Below, in pieces: positions 12,305 to 24,482 of a DNA stretch of 64,000 bases. The notes below the pieces were generated by a model. That model was given only the letters and a program-made list of their open reading frames with translations. It was not told where the DNA came from and did no database searches. Within the stretch, counting starts at the first letter, position 1, and each line of letters begins with the position of its first letter. Source of the DNA: Aurifilum marmelostoma (taxonomy: Eukaryota > Ascomycota > Sordariomycetes > Diaporthales > Cryphonectriaceae); contig JAMXSV010000028.1 in NCBI GenBank assembly GCA_027559495.1, positions 124,001 to 188,000 on the forward strand. The letters run 5' to 3'. The position numbers were made by a program, and so were the translations under genes.

Positions 12305-14693
12305 ATGATGATGTACGAGAGACCCGTTGAACAAACCGTTGTTCTTTCCGACGCCGGATCGCCCCCGGGATTGTCGACATCCAAGTCGTCCAAGTCCTCC
12401 TCCTTCCCTTCCTCCAGATCGTTTGGTTCCGACAGGGACAGCGTCATCACCGATGTGAGCAACTTCGAAGACATTGGCCTTCAGGATGACGCCCCGAGCC
12501 AAGATCACGATCAGCACCAGCCCAAGCGCGACCCGAGCCCGTTCGCTCGCTCCTACGCCTCTGACCTGCGTGCCGCAAAGTCTTTGACCAACCTGAAGGC
12601 CCAGCAGCAGCCGCCCCAGCAGCAGCAGCCACCCATCAGGCCCTTGTCCAAGTCGCGGACTCTGCAGGTAACCCAGAGAGAGATCTACAACCCCATGCGG
12701 CGGCGATCCAACTCGCCCAACCTGCACGCAGAGCGCCGCGACCCTCACGTGCGCAGTGCCAACACCAGCCAGCTTGTCTCCGATTCCCTGAATCCCCTAC
12801 CCCTGCGATCGCAGAGCAGCCGTACCCCAAACAGCCGGCCCTCCGTTCCCTCCTTCAGCCGCCGTCACCGGACTCCGAGCCCACAACTTGCTCCTGGTCT
12901 TTCCCTGGCCACAAGGGGCCCTGCCCTCTCATTACAGCTGCGTCGCAGCAGCTGGCAGACGAACCGAGAACGCAAGAGTGAGGCCGAGCTGGAGAAGGAG
13001 TGCGACGAGGACGATGGCGATGATATTCCCGAAGGCTTCGTCTTGGACAACGTACCACTTTCGCCTCGTCCTGCCTCTGAGCGTACCAAGAGCCAGCCCC
13101 CTTCAAAGGCAGCCTCGCCAGAACGACCTGCCAAGGGAACTCGTGTGCGTAGTGTTGGAAACGGTACGCCAGCAGTCGCTGCTGCCCATGGCTCTATAGG
13201 AGAGTTGCGGTCACCGGGTGCGAGGTCCGATGCCACTTTTTCCTTCCAGAGATCACCCGATGGAAGCACCGCCACGAGCCCCATCAAGCGGGCCAACAGC
13301 TGGAATGCGACGCTGGCCGAGCTGAACAAGGACGCCCAGGAGCTGACCGAGAAGCTGGAAGAGCACGCCGAGGAGCTGGCGACCAAGTCGCAGCGGTCAA
13401 GCACCGGATCGATCCCCAAGGCCCGCCGGCACAGCGACGAGTCAAAGACTAAGCACAAGTCTGCCCTGGCTGAACTCCCGCCTCTGCGTCGGACCAACAT
13501 CATGATCGATCCTCTGCCCATCTCCAAGGAGAAAGAGGCTGTTCTCTCGCGCACGCGCCCCTCGTGGCTTCCGCCGAAGGACCCGGCCGAGGAGCGCCGT
13601 CACCTGAAGGAGTACCAGAAGATGATGGCGCGAAGCCAGGAGAACGAGCGCCGCAGGGAGGAGAAGAAGAAGGCCATGTCCAGCAACAAGGATCAGGCCG
13701 CCGACAGCCTCATGCAGCTCTGGGAGAAGGACATTGTCCCTAGGTGGAACGATGCCATCCGCGAGCGCCGAACACGCGAGCTCTGGTGGATGGGAATCGC
13801 CCCTAGAAGCCGCGGTGCTGTCTGGACTAAGGCGATCGGCAACGATCTGGGACTGACTGACAAGTCCTTCCAGGCGGCCCTTGGACGGGCGCACTCGGCC
13901 GAGGCTCGCGAGAAGGCCGGCCACGGTAGCCCAGAGGACCACAAGTATACCGGCTGGATGCGTGCCATCCGTAAGGATGTCGAGGAGCACACCTGGCAGG
14001 ATCTGCGCATCTTCCAGGCCGGTGGACCTCTGCATCAGTCCCTCCTGGACATCTTGTCGGCGTATGCCATGTACCGCAGTGACATCGGCTACGTCACTGG
14101 TTCTAACGTGAGTTCCCCTTCCCCAATTACTCCTGTCTTACTTGGATGGCTTTTTTTTTGTCTTTCCCTAGGAAGAAGTCTGAGACTGACTTGTACGACA
14201 GACTATCGCCGCGCTTCTTCTCCTGAACACGCCCACGCCCGCAGCTGCATTTGTCGCGCTTGCGAACATCCTCAACCGTGCGTTGCCGTTGAGCTTCCAC
14301 TCCGATGATGCTGGAGCAAAGTCATCAGCATACAATCTTGTCCTGCAGACCCTGGCGGCCAAGTCGCGCGACCTCCACGACCACCTGACGAAGCTGCCTG
14401 ATCATGATCTGGACCTGTATATGGGAGACATCTTCTCGTCTCTCTTCACCAGCCAGCTCGCTCTCGATGAGGCATCACGGCTGTGGGATGTCTACGTCTT
14501 TGAGGGCGATGCCGTGCTGATCAGAGCCGGCGTTGCAGTGCTGCTGGACCATGAGATGGCCCTCCTCGGCACCAAGAGCGTTGGCGAGGTCCAGAAGGTG
14601 ATTCGCGGCAAGAAGCAACGCCTCGTGGGCAAGCCTGGCGATGAGGACCGTTGGATGAAGTCGGTTCGGGAGGCTGGAAAGAACAATTTCTAA
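12305..14693 (+). CDS. TBC (Rab-GAP-like) domain protein
   Basis: Exons 12305-14107 and 14202-14693 (764 aa). The N-terminal half is disordered: Ser/Pro/Arg-rich with a Gln/Pro tract near residue 100-115. A coiled coil (ELNKDAQELTEKLEEH) sits near residue 345. The C-terminal third is a TBC domain, with RELWWMGIAPRSRGAVW as motif A, then DIGYVTGSN split from TIAALLLLNTP by the intron 14108-14201, and LDLYMGDIFSSLFTSQLA near the end. TBC domains normally accelerate Rab GTP hydrolysis with an Arg finger (IxxDxxR) and a Gln finger (YxQ). Here those positions read IRKDVEE and YVT, so catalytic residues appear absent. The start is the first of three adjacent in-frame ATGs; the frame is open upstream without ATG. 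The frame is intact. Confidence 0.88.
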
Positions 14694-16083
14694 ACAGCAC
14701 ATTGGCCACCGAGAACCTCGAACGTCGACCTCACCATCTTCTGATGACGCCCCGCGCACAGTATATTTGGCCACCCCCGAGGTTTTTCCATAATCGACGA
14801 ACCGGAAAGGCCCTTTTTTACCTGATCTTCATCTGATCTTATCATTCATACTTCTTCCACAATATTGTGTACACCTTAATTCTTGTGTATGTGCTGGGGA
14901 TGAGACGCACCTGGACATGGTTTGGAGATCATTGGGAGGCGAAGTTTTTTTTTTCCTTGTTTTCTTTTGCCAGTGGGAGCACGGAGTCGTGGCACATTCA
15001 TCCTGGGTTTCTACATTGGCGTCTACACGCAGCTTCTGCATGGCAACTAGGGCTCATGTGCCTCTTGGTGTGGTCCGCTCTGCTCGAAGAGAGCGAGAGA
15101 GAGAGACAGACGACAATTGCGAAAAGGAATGGCCATCGCCAAACCTGAGCTCACGTCCCCCAGCGGCGTGATAGCTATGAATTTTACAACCGAGGCCCTC
15201 TGGGGTTGGTATAGATAGGGCAGGCTCGGCTGATGATTTACATGTCGATACAAAGGATGGGGGTTTTCTTTTCTTTCTAGGGTGCCGCACATAGATCATA
15301 GGAAGGGGAAAAACTTGGAAGCGGACGAGCTATGGTTCCGCGAATGTACTCTTGGATACATAACCAATACTACTACCAGCCATGAGGGTCTTTTCACAAC
15401 CAAAAAGTTCATGTCCTTTCTTCCGCATTCCTGTTATGATGTGTTGTTCTGTTGTTGTGGGGGCTATATCACCCCCAATACGATATTATTCTCAGGGCCC
15501 TCGCCGTTATACGACAAGGTGACTGATTTATTCTCGTCACCGAGGTTGGCGCTTGGTGGGTGTGTTGTCCGTGATTTCGTGTATGGGGAGAATATGATCC
15601 ATCTAATCTATCCAATCCATATATTATCGCCACGTCTCTTGTATGCAACCCCATATCTGCTGAGCGCGTAAAGCTGGAGGAGAGGGGCGGAGGGGGTGCT
15701 GCGGGCATGTGATTGCCAAGCAAGCACTGGTAGGTTGAAATACGGAAGAAGAAAAAAAAAGGATGGATTTTTATGCCTGCAAGCAGAATCCAAAGAGTTA
15801 GGGGGGGGGGGAGGAACGAAGATCTACGTGTCTCTCTTTTTCTGCGCACGCCCGCGGGCGGGCTGCTGACGTGTTTTTGGTTGCGAGGTGCTGGGCTGGG
15901 GAAATCTCTTGAGAATGAGGATGTACGAAAACGGACACACGGCTGACCTGTGGATGTGTGGGGGCTCAGGACAGCAAAAACATTGGGGGAAAGACCGGAG
16001 TTTCTATGGTGTTTCTCTTGTTTTGCATGATGCATTCATTGGTGGCTAGTTTGTCAGTATACGGAGGTGGTTGTTGAGGGCTG

Positions 16084-16084
<1 letters not shown>

Positions 16085-16114
<30 letters not shown>
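16085..16114. repeat. (CAT)10 trinucleotide repeat
   Basis: Ten perfect CAT units in non-coding spacer. Read in some frames it gives poly-His or poly-Asp, which inflates spurious open frames there. Confidence 0.95.
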
Positions 16115-16115
<1 letters not shown>

Positions 16116-18465
16116 GCTTGGAGGATCTCTCAGCTTATCTGTGCAGGGCGATGATTGAGACCACCACAAGACGCTATTCCCTTGTTGACGATCGACTAGA
16201 GACCTCTCGGCAACCCTCTTTGGAGGGACAATGGTTGGTTGACGGATTGTGAATCTGGTGGCTTGCCCGCCCCCTTCTTTTCTTGAGCTATGGTAGCTGT
16301 CACTGAATGGGCCACGTGGTGAACCGAGCGGCCGTTGTGCGCGGCGCGGGACAGGATGTTACAATTGGGGTGGGCTGCAAGCGAACAAGAGAACGAAAGA
16401 AAGCCGGAGGGGGGGGGGAGAAGGCGGGTACGAAAACGGTTTGTTAGTCAGTGGCGGGAGGGACGAGGAGGACAAAGCTTTGCTGTCTCTTTCTTCCTCC
16501 CCCCTCCCTCCCCCCCCCCACAGAGCTTTGTAGCAGCATCCTGACACATGCGATTGGGCAAATCAGAGGCAAGGCAAATGCTGGAAAATTTTAAGAGAGC
16601 TAGGGGGAAAAGAGGATACAGAGAAGAGACAGGGGGAGGGGGGGGGGGAGGGAGGGCCGGCGCTTGCTGTCTCTAAGGAGTAAGACGAGGAGGGAGGAGG
16701 CTCAACAATTTGGCTTCCCCAACAAAACCACCTGCTACACTGGCTTGGGTTCGGCGAGCTGCCCTTGAGGTACTGGTAGTATGACAGAATGGAGTAAGAA
16801 AGAGGGGTGGGAAGAGAAAAAAAGAGGAGCAAACCCTGACTGTAATGTGCTTGATCAGGTGATATACATCTAATACTCGCACCATCATCATACTGTCTTT
16901 ATTTCCCCAACTGCGCTGGATAGAAAGAAGGTAGGATACTTCACCCTTTTTTTCCCCTTCCTTCTCCAGACTCGAGACGAGAACAAAAGGCTGACTTGGG
17001 AAGGGGGGTTGTCCAACCAACAAAAAAAGCCAAGCCAAGCATAACTTACCTAGGTTCCCCCTGTACACCACCACAGAGGCAGGGCCAAGTGATGCTGATA
17101 GATAAGATAAGAGACAGTCTTCGCGGATTTGCATGTGAGAATCAGGGTCCAGGTCCCTTGTACCGAGCCTCTTTTTGCTCGTGTTGACGGGCCCTTACAT
17201 TGACTTCCAGTACGGCGTTGTGTAGTTACTCTAGTACAAGTCACACTGCAGCTTACTGAGGTTTGTCGGCATGAAAGTCACCGATCAGATTTGATCAATT
17301 GCTCTGCTGTGGTTTTCAATGGCTCTTCGATCTGACACCGGCAAGCCTCATCAGCCCAATACAGCCTTAATGTCTCTCACTCTTGTCTTGATGGCTGGCT
17401 GAGGCAACGCCAGAACGAGATCAAATGACCCAAAAGGCATTTTATAGTACTGATATTTTACATGTGATCATAATCTGCACATCTGCCTCGTCTGTCTTGT
17501 CTCGCCTTCTTTTCCCCTCCACCCCACCTTTACAGAAACCTGTGGGCGGTGTGCGAGTTGGTCGGTGTGTAAGAGCTACCTGCCATAGCCTGTGTGACGT
17601 CCTCCTGCGCCCTGTCCCTCCATGGCTTCGGAACTCTCTAGCTCAACCTACGAATCATCTCTCGTCGGCTATCTCCCCGCGCTAGAAGAAAGCATAACAT
17701 CTGGGCGAGGCAAGAAAAAGAACACGAACAAGAAACGAAAGGCTGGGCAGGTCTGGCTCGCATCAGAAACTTGGCAGGAGATCTTTTCGGATCATACCCA
17801 CAGTGGCGAGAAGCCCCTCCTTCAAACAGCGGCGGCCGCGGCGGCAGCAGCGAAGCTTTGCAGAGCTCCCGCCACCGATCCACGGCTCCGTGGGGTCGCT
17901 GATGTGTTTGAGGCGATCTTCTCTCCAGGGTGAACCTCTCCTCCGAGGCAGTACGCGCTGCGAAGCCAAGGAGGATGTAAGATGCCCAGTGCTGACTGAC
18001 CCGAGAGGGTGATTGCCAGATGAAGAGTTAGTCCAGAGCTGGTGTGGTCACCCAAGAATCAAAAAACCTCGGCGCCGAGGACTCAGTGGCTTGTACATAT
18101 GAATCAGGGTGGTACTGAAGGAAGAAGCGCAGCAAGCCATCACAAGGGGGGCCCGTGTTGCTTGTGTGCTTCCCTCTGGCAGCAAGCTCTCCAGAAGAAT
18201 GCCCCGAGGAGCCAGCGCACAGCGCCTTCCCTACTATGCATTGTTACCCTCCAGCGCTGATCCCGCGAGAGGGGGACAGGCCCGGCCTGGCCCGGCGCAG
18301 GAACCACTTAGACCAGCGAATTAGCTGCTACAGCCCCACCTTTCCCACACATTTCTGGGACTCCGTCGTGTCCCATCTGCCGGGGGGTCTTCTTCCCCAA
18401 CAGAAAAAAAAAGTTCCCCACGTCGGGCAATGTTCGAGAAGGCGAGAGAGAAGTTGAAGGGAGAA

Positions 18466-18481
18466 GGGGGGGGGGGGGGGG
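18466..18481. repeat. G16 homopolymer
   Basis: Run of sixteen G within a purine-rich segment that continues into A-rich sequence. It is one of the longest G/C homopolymers in the window. Confidence 0.9.
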
Positions 18482-19349
18482 TGTGTGACTTTCATTAAAA
18501 AAATAAAAAAAAAAAGGAAACAAAGTCATGTCAAGATAAGGAACCAATTGAGAACCAGCTGAATGGATAATATTTTTGTTTGATTAGAGACCGATCAGAT
18601 TGGACTTGGATTCTGTGTTTCCCAGCATTTTCATACAGTAGAAGACGACATGTGGTAGTACTAGTCCCTGCATGAAGAGGCGAAGGGGGAGTCAAAGGAA
18701 TACAGGAAAGGAAAAAAAGGAAGAAGAAAAAAAAGCAAAGAAAAAAAAATGGTCTAGCTTAGCCTAGACTATTTGCCTGCTGCGGTCGCTGCTGCTGCTG
18801 CTAGAGTGAACAAGGTGCAGATCGTTCACCTGGGCATTTCATAAAATACCTTCCCTACCCTGACACCTTATCCTCCTCTCCTTCCCCTTCCATTTCCCCC
18901 TCGCGTCCCTAATCTTTCTCCCTCGTCGTCCATTTTTGATAGTTTTCAGGAGGATAAGACAGCCTTCATCCAACTGACCCTTTTCCTCCCCCTCACGTCG
19001 CTTCTTTGCCTCTCTACCCTTGGCCCAACAACAGTTCGAGACCACGCGACATTATACCGAGTTACCTCCTAAGGACCTGCTCTTTCTCTCTTTCTGCCGC
19101 CACCCATCTGGCCCACACCTAAGCAGAGAGAACAACTCATTTCCTCCCCTCCTGCATTGACACGCATAAAAAGACGAACACGTTTCTCGATTAGACGTTC
19201 AACACTCAGCTTTTATTACCCTCCCGACCCCCCTTTCGACAAGTATAACCTCACACTCGCCATCTTCTCTTCTCTCTCTCCCCGTCCTCTTCTCCGTGCT
19301 CATTCCCAATACCAATCAACCACCCACACACAGCTTGGTCAACGACAAG

Positions 19350-20921
19350 ATGTCATCAACAGCTGTCTCGGCCGCAGGCCACCCCGCCATGAAGAGGACC
19401 ATCACCTCTACCACCGTCGACTCTGAGTCGTCTCCTCCCACGGCCACCGCCTCTCCCTTCGACTCACCCCGCCATTCGGCCTCTTCGACCTCTCTTTCCT
19501 CCATGTCCTCCCTCGACGCCACTGGCGCCGGCAAGACCTCGTACGGAAAGCTGATCGACACGTATGGCAACACCTTCGAGGTTCCTGACTACACCATCAA
19601 GGACATCCGGGATGCCATCCCCAAGCACTGCTTCGAGCGTGACGGCGTGCGGGGCATGGGCTATGTCCTGCGCGACATAGCCTGCCTGGGTGCCACCTTC
19701 TACCTCTTCCACAACTTTGTCACCCCCGAGACCATCCCCTCCACCCCCGTGCGCGCCGCCCTCTGGGGCCTGTACACCTTCATGCAGGGTCTCTTCGGCA
19801 CCGGCCTCTGGGTCCTGGCCCACGAGTGCGGCCACGGCGCCTTCTCCCCCTCCAAGCTCTACAACAACATCGTCGGCTGGGTCCTCCACTCGGCCCTCCT
19901 CGTCCCCTACTTCAGCTGGCAGATGTCCCACAGCAAGCACCACAAGGCCACCGGCCACATGGAGCGCGACATGGTCTTCGTCCCCCGCACCCGTGAGCAG
20001 CAGGCCACCCGCCTGGGCAAGTTCGTCCACGAGCTGTCCGAGCTGACCGAGGAGACCCCCATCTACACCCTGACCATGCTCCTCGGCCAGCAGCTCATCG
20101 GCTGGCCCAACTACCTGCTCACCAACGTCACCGGCCACAACTACCACGAGAGGCAGCGTGAGGGCCGTGGCAAGGGCAAGCACAACGGCTTCGGCGGCGG
20201 CGTTAACCACTTTGACCCCCGCACGCCTCTGTACGAGGAGAAGGATGCCCACCTCGTCGTGCTCAGCGACATTGGTATCGCCCTGACTGCTGCCGCCCTG
20301 ATCTACCTCGGCAACACCTTTGGCTGGTCCAACATGCTGGTCTGGTACTTTATCCCCTACCTCTGGGTCAACCACTGGCTTGGTGAGTCGCTGGCTTTCT
20401 CTTCCTCTCCTTTCTCATGATTCTGTTGTGTCTGCCCCCGACATCCCCCCCCAAGAGACTTCTGCTGACCATGTCCCTCGTAACCCGCAGTCGCCATCAC
20501 CTTCCTCCAGCACACCGACCCTACCCTGCCCCACTACACCGGCGAGGAGTGGACGTTTGTCAAGGGTGCCGCCGCCACGATCGACCGTGAGTTTGGCTTC
20601 ATCGGCCGCCACCTTCTCCACGGCATCATCGAGACCCACGTCCTGCACCACTATGTCAGCACGATCCCCTTCTATCACGCCGACGAGGCCACCGAGGCCA
20701 TCAAGCCCGTCATGGGCCGTCACTACAGGGCCGACGTTGCCGACGGCCCTGTCGGCTTCATCAAGGCCATGTACAAGAGCGCACGTATGTGCCAGTGGGT
20801 CGAGCCCAGCGCCGAGGCCGAAGGCCCTGGCAAGAACGTCCTGTTCTTCAGGAACCGCAACGGTCTGGGTACCAAGCCTGCCAAGCTGAGCCCCCCGAGC
20901 GAGGGCCAGGCCAAGGCGTGA
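19350..20921 (+). CDS. Delta-12-type membrane fatty acid desaturase
   Basis: Exons 19350-20382 and 20491-20921 (487 aa). It is an integral ER membrane di-iron desaturase that introduces a double bond into acyl chains. Overall similarity is to the fungal oleate delta-12 (FAD2-like) group, which makes linoleate. A related omega-3 (delta-15) activity cannot be excluded from sequence alone. The three histidine boxes are complete: HECGH (158-162), HSKHH (194-198) and HVLHH (394-398). Hydrophobic segments flank them. The first 60 residues are Ser/Thr-rich and probably cytosolic. The single intron (20383-20490) is divisible by three. ATG 19350 is the first in-frame ATG after a CT-rich leader. The first exon is extremely rich in C-ending codons, suggesting high expression. 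Intact. Confidence 0.93.
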
Positions 20922-23900
20922 ATGAGCATCGGTGCGACCTAGAAGCAATTCGGCAGCCTACTTCAGGCGTTGAAGTCATGTAGAAGTCTCTGATCTCTGT
21001 GTCCCTTCTATCCCTTCTCTTTCTTCTTTTTCTTTTATTTCTCAATCCGGCGTGGTCATGGCCCCTCTGTCAACCTGTGTGTATGAGGGTTCTTCTTTCC
21101 TCTGGTTACATTCAAGAGATTTCGCTCTGATGAATAAGGGTGGTGCTCGAGATTGGCGACTGGCCAACCAAAAAAAAAAAAAAATCATTGGTAGACATCT
21201 TGTCTACTTGATTAGCAGGGGTTGGTTGATGCATGGCGCGCGGGGTTACAAGCAAAGCAAGCGGCTAGAGGGATAGAAACAGGAACGGCGCTTGTGGTGA
21301 TGTTATAAAGAGTAAAGGTCAAGGCGGGGAGGAAGTGTGGGAAGGGAAAGGAAAAAAAAAACCACTAGACAAGAGAAAAAAGAGAGACAAGCGATCAAGA
21401 CGAATAGAGAATTTGCGATATGCTAGCACTATTGTCCTCCATTTGCTGTAGAAGCTGAGATCAGCTGTGCCATGTGTGGCCAGACTTGTTTGCCAGCATC
21501 GGCTTCAGATATCGGGCAGGGGGTGGTACCAACGTTGGCGGGTTGACTTGTACGGGATCGAAACTCATCTGGAAATCATGGAGTAAGAGGGAGTAGTTGC
21601 ATTTGCAGCCAGACCAGAAGAACCGCATGCTTCGTTGAAAGGAGGTAAGGGGGTTGTGCGGAGGTCGAGGGAAAGGGGACGAGATAGGATATAGCATATA
21701 TACCAGATCAAGACGCAGGCCTGCTTAGCCCGGCTGGGTTGACTGAGAGGACATGTGGTACAATAGCTCTCGATGCATTAAGTATTATACAGATTGGTCC
21801 TCGGAGATGGCTGACAATTGAGTCGATTGGGTTGGATGAAAGTTGGAGGAGGAGGAGGGTTGTACGAGGACCGCGGGGTTGGGCTGGAGATCAGTTGGAG
21901 AATTTCTCGGATCGCTCGGTTCCAGGGGGGTGGGGGGAATTGATTCACAGGCACGGTTTGGTGGGACGAGTAGTGACAAGATATTGAAGTTTTTGGGAAA
22001 GAATTGATTTTCTTTTCGTGTCTTTTTCTCTGTCTTTCTTTTACCCATTCTCTATATAAAACTAGGATAAGACAGAGAGAAGGCTAGTTGTTGATACTTC
22101 TACTTTGACTTGCTTGGCGGGATAGGGCAGACTCATCAAGGTTGGGAGATTGGTATTTGAGATCTTGCTACATGGTTCTTGTTCGGCTTATCTCTGGCAT
22201 ACAGTAGTAGACTTCAAATTCTCGTTTATGTTGTCGGTTCTGTCGGCTCGACTGTTCATTTTCAGACAATAAGGAGGAAAGAGGAGGAGGAAAAGAACTC
22301 GCATCACTATTTCCCATGACAAGGGAAAAAAGAAGAAAAGAATGAAAGACAGAGAGAAAAAAAAGAACACGGTTCGTATCTGTCCGTCTACTAGCGGCCC
22401 CGTCCCGAGCGGTCAGGTCTCCAGGTCGATGTTCAACCAGCACCTCGATCCCCAGAAACTCAGCCGACCCACCTCCACACAGAAATCTGGATGTGGTGTT
22501 TTCCATGTACCCCGTAGACCTGGTTCTAGACGGTGAGCTGGTGGAACCCCGCCCAAGCCCAAGCAGGTCCATATTGTTGGGTATGTTTTTGTGCAAAAAA
22601 CAGACATAGATAGCGAGTAGAGATGCATGCATGCTGCGTGGTTAGTCAAGTATTTTTCTGCTTCCTGACCGTCATGGTGGGCCTATCACTCGTATGCAGC
22701 GTGGGAGAGGTACAGTGGGGAAGAGGGAAGCTCGAGAGCTCCGTTGGCAGTCGACGTCTTGCTTGTGACCAAATCATCTGGTGGTGGGTCCTGCGGCTAC
22801 CATAAAAATAAAAAGACATGACCATGCATAAAGTACCATGCCATGTGTGCCAGCTGGTCGTAGATTTGGGCCGCCGCATCAGGCGAAAGAAACGAGTAGA
22901 GAGAGAAAATAAAGACGAGAGGAGCCGGAGGAGTCTTTCCAGTTCCTGTCGAGCCCCGGTGTGAGCTTACCTCACCTCAGCTGTCCGCCAGATCCCGTTG
23001 GGCCACGCTGCAGTGGTCTTCCTACCAAGTTTAGAACCAGGAGCAGAGGAAGTAAAAAAAAGGAAAGGAAAAAAAATACACAAGTGCAGTGGACGGGAAT
23101 CGAGAATGGCCCGCTTTGGAGCCATCACTGCAGGAAGAAAATGAGATTTGGAACTCGTTCTCAGGCCTGGTCCTGGTTATATCTTCCCGGAACTGAGCTA
23201 TTTCCAAACCTTTTCCCCATAATTCTTTTCATCGTTAGTAGCACAGCACATGGAAGCAGCCGTTGCTTGATCCTTGTAACCATCGTCATCATGCAGCCCA
23301 CAGCTGTCAGCCTGTTGTGCCTTTTTTTGAATCCAATTCTCTGCCGTTTCCCCCCTTTCCCTATCAATTCCCCATCCCAGGGCTCTTTTTCGCGAGAGAG
23401 AGGGGGCTCCCATCTCAATGAGGTGGTCATGTTCCTGGCTCTTCCTGTAAGCCTTGGCCACGGCCCGCGATAGCGTCTTCCAATTTTTCTTTTCTTTTTT
23501 TCTCGTGTCACTCAGAATTCAATATTCCCACGCCTTCGTCGTCGCTGTCATCATCGTCGTCGTCTTTGGCACCGGTCCCCCAACTCCTTCTGCCTTCGTG
23601 CACCGTTCCTGCCGTGTCCCATCCGCCCCCATGCTGACCTATCTGATACCTTGTACCATGTCACACCCGATGTAGGGCAGGAGCTCGCCGGCTCCTGCCA
23701 CGATTATTATCACGGCATACACCTTCCTCAGCTTTATGCGGCTACATAATAGTACATACTTGCTGCAGGTACCTGCTTAGACTACGTAGTACTTGCTAGA
23801 GACTACCTACTTTCTTACCTAGCGCCGCAAGATTTCCAGGCCCCGGGGCTTGGAAGCTCATCCTCCCGTACCCGGTATCCTAGACCTTGGTTTTAGAAGT

Positions 23901-24482
23901 CTCTCATCACCAGGAGGAAGCTATCTTTTTTTTCTTCCCTCCTCTCCCCGTTACCCTCTTCTCTTCATGTCCTCTTTCCCCTCGTACGCTCCCTCGATTC
24001 CTCATCCTCTCACTCACTCATTTCACCTGCTTCGTCTCGATACCTCAAGGTCGCGTCGTCTACTGAATTGCTCCGACCGCGTACGTACTTTGGTGTATGA
24101 CTAAGGAGGAGGGCTCACTCATACAGCTCCTCCGTCGACAGCATCATCATCATACCATTTTGCCCCGGTAGCCACGTATCCTTCTATCTTTCCCTATCAT
24201 CTCGAACACGTTTCAACTGGATATCGTCTTCTTTAAAAGGTGGCACATTCAGCTCGACTTGCTTCAACACCTCACCTCGCCTGCAAATCGCCGATCTTCC
24301 AACCCTCCAGCCTCCACAATCTGTGCCACGACGAGTCCAGACCCTGCCCTGCCAGCTGGGTGCCCCTCCTTGAAACACACGTGCATACGCCCCAGCCCAG
24401 CAGGCGGCCAAGCTCAAGCTCAAGCTCAAAGCTCCCCCCCAAAGCCGCGGGGCACAGCTGTTCCTCTTCTTCCTCTGTCAAC
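20922..24482. other. 3.6-kb spacer upstream of the debranching enzyme
   Basis: No supportable gene. The left end holds the desaturase 3' region. The middle has scattered purine-rich and A-rich tracts (21165-21185, 21340-21380, 22330-22370). A TACGTAG-type palindrome lies near 23780. From about 23920 it becomes CT-rich and then enters a 243-bp stretch open in the frame of the downstream gene but without an ATG (24240-24482), which I read as leader. Confidence 0.5.

Larger units (their letters stand above)
14694..19349. other. 4.7-kb spacer upstream of the desaturase
   Basis: I find no convincing gene on either strand; the longest open frames are low-complexity and lack family features. It holds G/C homopolymers at 15801-15811, 16409-16418, 16510-16519, 16638-16648 and 18466-18481, a (CAT)10 repeat (16085-16114), and purine-rich patches. 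From about 18840 to 19349 the sequence is strongly CT-rich, consistent with the promoter and leader of the desaturase. Confidence 0.5.

Noticed and set aside
17622..17933. 103-codon frame with a poly-alanine stretch
   Set aside because: The alanines come from a GCG/GCA simple repeat; no further support.
19464..20375. 303-codon minus-strand open frame
   Set aside because: Antisense to the desaturase first exon, whose C-ending codons create long reverse frames.
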